Source of the DNA: Enoplolaimus lenunculus
Lineage: Eukaryota > Nematoda > Enoplea > Enoplida > Thoracostomopsidae
Direction of reading: 5' to 3'
Length of the DNA: 64,000 nt
NCBI GenBank assembly: GCA_030248215.1
Contig: JASANG010002547.1
Coordinates: forward strand, 43,415-107,414
Of the stretch, positions 46,098 to 64,000 are shown piece by piece; position 1 is the stretch's first letter; every line of letters begins with the position of its first letter. The translations under genes were made by a program, and so were the position numbers. The notes under the pieces were generated by a model. That model saw nothing but the letters and a program-made list of their open reading frames with translations, was not told the DNA's origin and searched no databases.

Positions 46098-47510
46098 TCG
46101 GTTCCCCGATCGCGAAAATTTTCAGATCCGAGCGCTGACACTTGTTTTAATATCCTGTACATTCAACAGCGGATCAAGATGGCAACTGAGATCTACTCTT
46201 TCCTCTAGTGACCCGGCCGTGTTGAAAGTTTAGTGTTGCAAAAAATTTCTACTGATTATTGCAGTGTTCACTACGCCAAATAGGCCAAAAAATATGACAA
46301 TGTTATAGAGACAAAATGGCTAAAAATGAGTTAAAATATTGAAAAATTTGCTAAAAACGCATTAAAATCATTATAAATTTCACCACACAAAAAATGTCCT
46401 CAATCATCTAAAAAAAACCCGCCTGTAACCAATCAGAATTTTGTGTTAACACTGGCAGACTGAAGTGTTAATGATTTTAGTTTTAGTGAAATTTAACACA
46501 CTGTTGCTAAACGAACGCATTATATTCGGTAGTTGCTGCACTCATAGCAATTCTGAAACTAAAATTACAGCATAATGCACATTTTATTCTCAAACAATAT
46601 ATGTATATTTGGTTTTTCTGGTGATAAATGCGAAAAAAATTACAATTTTCAACACCTATGTTTACTCATATTCCAAACAGTATCACCGCTGGCGCATTGA
46701 AATGAGCAAGGGACTACTTAAGCCATGGCTCGCTATCCGGAATCAAAATCATAAGTTTAGCATTAAGATTCATGCTGCTAGTTTTGTTCCGCTATTATAT
46801 ATCGACAATGTTACCATCATAAATTAGCAAAAATTCTAAATCTTTCTATAGCGACCATCCTGCCGTATTTCGCATTGTTGAAATCACCCTACTATTGTGC
46901 GCCCTAAAGATCACAATCACCGTGCACTATTTTGGCCCCGGTTAGATTCACTTTTACTAAAGCTATTTTACTTGTGAGTTTTTCGCGAAAAATGTTATTC
47001 TATATTTCGTTCAGCTTTTCAAGCAGTAAACAACACCAACAACAGCAACAACAGCAACAACAGCAACAACAATGGTGCCTGCTTGAGGATGTCGCAGATT
47101 CATTTTGGTGTTCGTAGTAAAAATAGATTTTTGCGTAATATTCTAAACGTTTTTGCGTCAAAGTCAAAACTGAAAAATTATACAGACACACATATATATT
47201 TCGTTTTTAAGAGATGAATTTTGAAATTTGAAATTTTTAATATATTTACAGTACGCAAACTGACTAAATTCGCAAGCTGGAATTGTTCCGTACACGGGCG
47301 GGGGGGTGAGAATAATTGTAAGACGATGCAAGGAATATTTTTCAATCGTAAAATTCGCTAAATTAATTGTTTTGAGTCTTTACAGGCTGATTTTGAGTAA
47401 ATTTTTGATGTTTCTAAAAAACATAAACTTGAAAAATTTACAATCGTGGCTTAATTTTTGCAAACGCATGAAACAATGAATTTTTCAGTTATATATCTTC
47501 TCCAATTGTA
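46098..47510. other. No assigned gene; short CAACAG run
   Basis: 47,030-47,075 is a CAACAG array. The + frame 46,609-46,827 is open but unrecognised. The rest is AT-rich. Confidence 0.3.
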
Positions 47511-47518
47511 ACAGTTAC

Positions 47519-47827
47519 GGCCATTGTAAAGAACATGGGCGGAACAGTATATTAAGCATATTCCTAAGCCTAAGTCTAAGCCTAAGCCTAAGCCTAAGCG
47601 TAAGAATGAGTTTATTGTTAAGCCTAAGCCTAAGTCTAAGCCTAAGCGTAAGAATGAGTTTATTGTTAAGCCTAAGCCTAAGTCTAAGCCTAAGCGTAAG
47701 AATGAGCTTATTCTTAAGCCTAAGCCTAAGCCTATTCCTAGCCAAGCAAAAAAATTAGTTTAAAGCTTACGTTTACTCTTTTCTAGTCCCGCAGAAAAAC
47801 GTTCCGTCCCTGATCTTTACATGGGTC
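47519..47827 (-). mobile_element. GGCC-ended element, subfamily B, with higher-order array and perfect duplication
   Basis: GGCCATTGTAAAGAACATGG to CCCTGATCTTTACATGGGTC. ACAGTTAC flanks both sides (47,511-47,518 and 47,828-47,835). The centre holds three units of about 50 bp, each a block of CCTAAG hexamers plus CGTAAGAATGAGTTTATTG. Confidence 0.8.
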
Positions 47828-48059
47828 ACAGTTACTTTCATTTAGGAGCGGATACGAGATTTTTCGATGACGGAGAAAAGAAATGTTTTTATATTTTAAA
47901 ATTTTACAAGTTTTAAAGCAAGTTTAACAAAATTTTGATATGAAAAGAGTTATGAAGTTCGCCGAAAGCAAAAAATTCTTTGAACCGGTGTTGCATTTCG
48001 GCGATAATTTTGAGCCATCAGGTTAGCAAACACATTGTAAGAAAAAAATAATTTTGTTT

Positions 48060-48268
48060 CATCATCAGAGAATTATTTGTGATCAAATGGTATCGTCCAT
48101 ACGTTCCAATTTTTCCTCGTCAAAAATTTTTTTGTGATAAAATAATAAGGTTTCTGTCTACCTTGCAATTTTTTGCTGCTAATATCATATATAGCATACA
48201 GCAAACTGCATTACATACCTTTTGTCAGCCCACCCGCCGGTCCACAAATTGCTGGAGCGGCCACTGTG
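48060..48268. mobile_element. Diverged family J fragment
   Basis: TTTGTGATAAAATAATAAGG and CTACCTTGCAATTTTTTG match the centre of family J. The ends are weak (GTCAGCCCACCCGCCGG). Confidence 0.35.
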
Positions 48269-48775
48269 TCTTGCAGCGACCCTGCTCTTAGTTTACAAAG
48301 GACCCGGTTGAATTGCATAAAAACCGTCCAAAAAGCAATCCACAAGTCAAAAATGATCTGTTATCCATGCGTTTGACCTTAGTTCACCCATGGTGATCTT
48401 TTAGTTTAGTAGTATTAGACCCAATGATTTTAGAATTACGCTACAACACTCTGTTTCGGCGGCGGCAATCACCATCTGACACTAGACATTTTCGCTCTTA
48501 CTCTCTTGAATTTTTTTCTGTATAAAATTTTTCCACAAAGTTTAAAATTGCGAAAAGTTTTTGTTGCGAAAAGAATTCGATGTTTGCGGGTTTTTATTGA
48601 AAATTTTCCAAGGCCAAGTGCCATTTTGATAAGTTCAATAATCGCATACACATTTGTTTCGCGGTAGGGTTTGGTGTTGTAGAGCCAGTTGATATGCTGA
48701 ATTTGGGGGTTTCTATTTCCTAATTATTGCATGTATTGATGTGATAGCTGGTTGCGTCTTGTACGCTTTCCCACA
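48269..48775. other. No feature seen
   Basis: AT-rich spacer leading into the 99-bp array. Confidence 0.3.
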
Positions 48776-49078
48776 TTAGGCTTAGGCGTAGGCTTAGACT
48801 TAGGTTTCAGAAATGGCTGACCTGAATCTAAGCCTAAGCTTACAACTTTGTCAAAGCTTAAGCTTTAATCTTAAATGAGGGAAGCCTTCGGTTTAGGCTT
48901 AGGTTTCGGAAATGGCTGACGTGAATCTATGCCTAAGCTTACAACATTGCCAAAGCTTAAGCTTTAATCTTATATGAGGGAAGCCTTAGGCTTAGGCTTA
49001 GGTTTCGGAAATGGCTGATCTGAATCTAAGTCTAAGCTTACAACTTTGCCAAAGCTTAATCTTTAATCTACAATGACG
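48776..49078. repeat. 99-bp tandem repeat, three copies
   Basis: The word AAATGGCTGA occurs at 48,811, 48,910 and 49,009, exactly 99 bp apart. Each unit combines TTAGGC-type hexamers with AAAGCTTAAGCTTTAATC and ATGAGGGAAGCC. It lacks the GGCC ends of the hexamer-bearing transposons. Confidence 0.85.
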
Positions 49079-49763
49079 GAATGAGTATAATAGCCAACGT
49101 ACCATTCGGTGTGGTTCGGTGAAGAAAACGAGCAAGTAACCAGATTCAGGTGTAACATTTTTCATTTCTAAACGCATAAAATTTCAACGGAAAATTGTAT
49201 TATTTCTAATAGTATAGATTCTTTTCATTTAATGCTAAGAAGCAACATACACTATTAAGCAATAGTTCCCTCTACTTATTGGTGAAATGCTCAAGCAAGT
49301 AGCCGTGTTATAATTAGCCGTTCGTTGTAATTGATGCTGTGGTCATTGTTGAATGCAACGAATCAGAATGCGTTTGAGCAAAATTTAGACGATAATCATT
49401 TTTAACAGTTTTAAGCATTAATTAAGGTTCGGTTGAACATTTAGCATTAGCATTTAGATTAGGCTTAGGCATCGTGAGCAGATTTCAATCTGTGGTTCGT
49501 AATGATTACTCTGTTGGTTTTGGCATATTACCTTAGCGCTGTGCCTTTTTATAGTATAGTTGTGTAGGTAGATTATGTATGTTTAAATTTCACAATCCAA
49601 GAGTTAACGGTATAATTCGAGTACTTGCGTTATGTAGCTATGATTTTTGAAAAGTCGAGCAATATTCGGTTAAACTCGAGGGCGTATACATATGAAGGTG
49701 TAGATGAAATGACCCTTATGGAAAGTTCTGAAAATGCAAGTAAAAATGTTTTTCCACGCCTTG
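49079..49763. other. No gene; scattered TTAGGC words
   Basis: GATTAGGCTTAGGCATC near 49,455 is the only array trace. Confidence 0.3.
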
Positions 49764-50047
49764 CACGCTCGTAGCTAGCTCATCTTGCTAGCGGAGGCTA
49801 AAAATTTGCCAGGACAGGCATACAAGGGTGTTCAATGACTTACAGGCAAGGTTAAAAAATTTTCTAGAGGGACCAAAATTTTGCAAAGAGGGGGGGGCTG
49901 GCTGAGGTTACCCTGACGCCCTTTGGCTACAGATCCATGGTTTAGAATAGGGCTGGCTGAGCTGGCCCTGGCGCCCTTTGGCTACAGACCCATGGTTGAG
50001 AAGAGGGCTGGCTGAGGTTACCCTGTCGACCTTTGGCTACGGACCCA
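49764..50047 (+). mobile_element. hAT-like family copy with a triplicated right end
   Basis: Starts GCTCGTAGCTAGCTCATC. The terminal GGCTGGCTGAGGTTACCC ... CTTTGGCTACAGAYCCATGG segment is present three times in tandem, about 57 bp apart. The last copy ends CTTTGGCTACGGACCC. Confidence 0.6.
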
Positions 50048-50769
50048 GACTTTAGAATAACTTGAATCCTAATTGTCAAACAAATTTTCTCGCTCGTATA
50101 CGCTGGTTCAACTTTAAGATAACATTGATATATATCCTCTTAATGTTGGCTTCACTGCGTTGAATCGTTCGTTGGTCGCCTTTGAAATCACTGCTGTATC
50201 AATGGCGAGTATTAAGCTGAATTTGACGAATTTATCTATGTAACGTCCAACGTCAACAGCGAACTCTGATATGGTATTTAATATTTCAAAGCTGATGACT
50301 ATATATATATGCCTGTATTTTACAAGTAAAACGAAAGATAGATACACACCGCACAATGTAGTGCTGGGTACGATCAAACTAAAATAGATTTACTATATTG
50401 TATACTATATATATATCTGTATTTTAGTATATTTTTATTTACGATTGATTGCTTTATTGTTATAGTAGTTGTTGTTGTGTTTGTTGTTTAAAAATTCTCT
50501 CTTTCTCTCTCAGTGTCTCACCACAGCATTGTTGAATCGCGCATGTTGACGTTGCCGTTCGACGCAACTTTTTCTTTTTGCTACAAAATCGCTAAGGTTA
50601 TTCTCGGGGTCGAACGTAATAGTGACATTTTACAATAGGATAATTTTTTTTTCCGTTTGGCAAAATCTGACAGTTTTTAGATGACAGAAATCAAATACTT
50701 AATAAGTTGTTATTTAAGATTAGCTTTTTTTGTGTGTGTGAAATTTTTATCGAAGGGTACGTCTAGACT
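50048..50769. other. No gene; CT-rich run
   Basis: A CTCTCTTTCTCTCTC run near 50,497-50,515 and a TATATA run near 50,405-50,420. Minus-strand frame 50,377-50,114 is unrecognised. Confidence 0.3.
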
Positions 50770-50936
50770 CAGGGTCGGAGCAGGATAGGGTGGGAGCCCC
50801 CAAAATTGTGGGGTAGATGACCAATGTGATGATCAAAATTTTTTTCAAATTTTTTGTTTAAAATTTTGTTCGAGTGAGCGCCGCTGTTTGGGATGAGGGT
50901 CCCAACAAAACAGGGGATGGCTGATCCGGCCATGGA
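50770..50936. mobile_element. Possible hAT-like element, CAGGGTCGGAGC end
   Basis: CAGGGTCGGAGCAGGATAG at the left and GGATGGCTGATCCGGCCATG at the right match imperfectly as inverted ends. No duplication seen. Confidence 0.35.
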
Positions 50937-51339
50937 CTGGTGGACTGCTACGTGTGATTGAATTGAGGCTGACGTGTGTTTTCAAAGTACAGCGACACCG
51001 TTTTTTTGAGAAGGTCAGTAACTCGATATTGAAAATTTAAGATGAACGAATTTTGAAGGAAAATTTTGAAATTTTTAACAGGGCAATGAATGCGAAATGG
51101 TTAAAAAAAAGATTGACAATTTTTATTCTGAAAACATTGTGTGGCAGGTTTTGTTTGTGAAAGATTTTTCGTAAAATTCCGAAAAGTTTTTTTTCAATTT
51201 TCATTATTCTATTAATAACGTCGTTTTTTAGAGTGCCAAACTACGCTAAATTCAATCGGAGTCGGGAATTTTAAACCAAAAATGGGAAGCGGATTTAAGG
51301 ATTTTCAGACCGCAGAGTGGTTTCTCACATGTCGAACCC

Positions 51340-51601
51340 GTGTGGTATATAATTTGTGTCCATCATTGCAAAATATGCGAGAACTTGCAGCTGCAACTTG
51401 CGCGTGCAGGTTTTGTCCATAATCCCGTTCGAAAAACTTGCAGCTAGCTTGGAATTTAGTTCACATGTGTGAATACTCATGCAAGTTGACTGAATTTATT
51501 GCAGCCGCTTTCTCATTGGCTGATGAAAAAATCCATGTTCTGCGTGCAATTTGCAGTTGCAACTTCTCGCAGCAAAAACTTGCACGTGTGAATAGGGCTT
51601 A
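51340..51601. mobile_element. Palindromic miniature element, CTTGCA-rich
   Basis: GCGAGAACTTGCAGCTGCAA at the left is mirrored by TTGCAGTTGCAACTTCTCGC at the right. The right edge reads CTTGCACGTGTGAATAGGGC. Low divergence between arms inside. Confidence 0.5.
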
Positions 51602-52477
51602 ACGCAATTCAGATGAACGTATTATCCATGCCTCAACAACTTACCTCGAGTACAATTTTATAACAGAACTAGTAATTTTAAGGATCGCAAGATAATAACA
51701 GAGCAGCAATTCAAAATTTGATTCCAATTATACCTTTACTCGGAAATCGGAATCGCAACTCGATTTCACCCGAACCTGAATTCCGTTTGCATCCTGACGC
51801 TTGCAGTCCTGACTTTACCACTTAATAGACATTAAGTATAATTTGATTACACTTGTATGATATTTAAGATTTAAAGGGTCAATTAGCAAGTTTACTAAAT
51901 TTCTAACGAAACTAGTACAATTCGCCCTCCAGCTCTGGACAGCTTGTTGCTCGCCTGCTGCCTTATCCCACGAGTCATCTAGGCCTAAGTCTAATGCTAA
52001 AAAATTATAGAATCGACGAGATTTCGTATAACAAGTTGTTGGTCGACAAATTGTCGTGATACCCTTTCTAACGCATCATTGTTGGTTACTATTTTAAATG
52101 TGTTTAGTTTAAATTTCTTTACAAAAAATTAGCAATTTAAACCAGCGATTAATTCTGTAGAGATTGCGGCGTTTCGACGTCTAGAGACGACTTTAAAACG
52201 GTCATATTTACTAATTTTTTAATATATACGTTTGACCGTTTCTCATTTATTATTTTAGCTTTGATTAGAATATTATATATAAAGTGTTTAGTTTTCGCAA
52301 AACAACTATTTCGCCCGGTATTTTAAACGATTTTTGATCGACGAGAAATAATTATGGTACAAATATTAATGTTGGTTCACTCGTCTGAAATTGAATAATA
52401 ATTTTAAAGTTAAATTTAAAAATTTCAACATTTCAAACAAACGCTCTGGTTGGTTGTGTTTTGAGCAAAGTGTAATA
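51602..52477. other. MYRF upstream region
   Basis: AT-rich. It would contain the proximal MYRF promoter and 5' UTR if ATG 52,478 is the start, but no core-promoter motif was found. A weak acceptor-like attttaaag ends at 52,409. Confidence 0.35.
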
Positions 52478-63155
<10,678 letters not shown>

Positions 63156-64000
63156 GTAAACGGGTTTGTTTAATGTTTATTGTTTATATAGCGATTTTTA
63201 AATCATGCGGGTTAGAATTTTAGAAATGAGAGTGTTACTGTATTTAAAGTAGAAACGATTGTGGAATATGGCTGGGTTTGTGAAACCATACTTAAGTATT
63301 TACGTAAGATATAATTAATTCGCCGATTTTAGTAAATACTTAAATTTTCGAGCAAATACGAATAAATACCAAGTGTCAGCAATTGTAAGATGAGAGTAAT
63401 AGTTTTGCTTTTTATTAAGTTGGCACAATGAGTCTACGATTTTAGTTAGACCAAGGTTTGTATACCTGAACGGTTAATTTGGAATCTATCAAATTTAATC
63501 AGCGACTTTAAGTATTTACTTATCTTAAGTAAGTACGCTTTTCAACATGTCAAAGGGTTTCTGAAACCCTACGTAAGTACCACTTATGTACGTACAAAGT
63601 AATTACTTACCATTTTGTCGTTTTTAAAAGCGTACTTATGTTAAGTAAATAGTTAAGTCGCTGACTAAATCTGATTACAGATTAACCGTTCAGGTATACT
63701 AACCATGTTTAAACTGAAGCTGTAGACTCGCGGTGCTTCCTTTCTATAAAGCAAAACCTATCATTTTCATTACGACAATAGCTCACATTTGGCCTTTACA
63801 CGTTTTGTTCGAAATGTTAAGTATTGGCTTAAGTCAGCGATTTAAGGAAATACTCAAGCATAGCTTAAGTAAATACTTAAGTAAGATTTAAAAAACCCAG
63901 CCAAGTTTTGGTTTAGTGTTGAATTAAGGTTGTACTATTTTTCGTCGATAAAAATCTTGCGCTATTTTGAAAATGCTTTATCTCATTCAAGCACATTTCA
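63156..64000 (+). other. Next MYRF intron, with nested palindromic element
   Basis: No further MYRF exon was found before the window edge. The interval is occupied mainly by the element at 63,270-63,902. Confidence 0.6.
63270..63902. mobile_element. GGCTGGGTTT-ended element with nested inverted repeats
   Basis: Ends GGCTGGGTTT and AAACCCAGCC. Inside, TATACCTGAACGGTTAATTT (about 63,460) is mirrored by GATTAACCGTTCAGGTATAC (about 63,690), about 80-bp arms. AAGTATTTACTTA-type palindromes recur throughout. 633 bp, no coding frame. Confidence 0.6.

Noticed and set aside
48776-49078. CRISPR-like array
   Set aside because: The sequence is eukaryotic, and the units are contiguous 99-bp repeats without unique spacers. 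The same reasoning rejects the 31-bp arrays.

Overview
The window is AT-rich, intron-rich animal DNA. It holds three protein genes that can be read exon by exon, and the rest is mostly small non-autonomous transposons and tandem repeats. The genes are a RAB5 GTPase, the 5' part of a myelin regulatory factor (MYRF) gene, and a short set of acidic exons entering from the left edge on the minus strand. Metazoan-type RAB5, animal-type MYRF, GT-AG introns of 0.2-2.7 kb and very many miniature elements point to an invertebrate. A tunicate or other marine invertebrate is my best guess, but nothing here proves it. No bacterial, viral or retroviral genes were recognised.

Layout. 1-849 (-): three phase-0 exons encoding an acidic N-terminus that begins MSDSDESN. 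1,225-2,180: two tRNA-derived SINE-like copies. 3,217-6,037 (+): complete six-exon RAB5, 219 residues, with candidate poly(A) signals to about 6,795. 6.8-39 kb: no recognised gene; a dense field of miniature elements and arrays. 39,033-39,279: an orphan coding-like exon with a strong donor. 39.7-52.4 kb: more repeats, including a LINE 3' end and a SINE. 52,478 to beyond 63,155 (+): seven phase-compatible MYRF exons (638 codons), running from the acidic N-terminal motif through His/Gln tracts and a basic NLS-like patch into the Ndt80/PhoG-type DNA-binding domain. The gene continues off the right edge.

Repeat landscape. The most striking pattern is a superfamily of short elements with ends GGCCMATGT. 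They have 8-bp target-site duplications, several of them perfect, and their middles are different tandem arrays: TTAGGC hexamers, 31-50 bp higher-order units, or, in one 992-bp element, about 105 copies of an octamer. Ends beginning GG with 8-bp duplications fit Merlin, and hAT is the alternative. A second abundant family ends CAGGCCCGTAGCC, also with 8-bp duplications (hAT-like). Others carry TA or CA duplications (CTGTAGTGACCC ends, CACTGCAAAAAATG ends). Several larger terminal-inverted-repeat elements enclose satellites or nested palindromes. MYRF introns carry many of these insertions. One 136-bp tandem duplication copies the end of a MYRF exon together with its splice donor.

Functionally, RAB5 acts in early-endosome fusion. 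MYRF is an ER-anchored, self-cleaving transcription factor. Nothing suggests that the genes form a pathway together.
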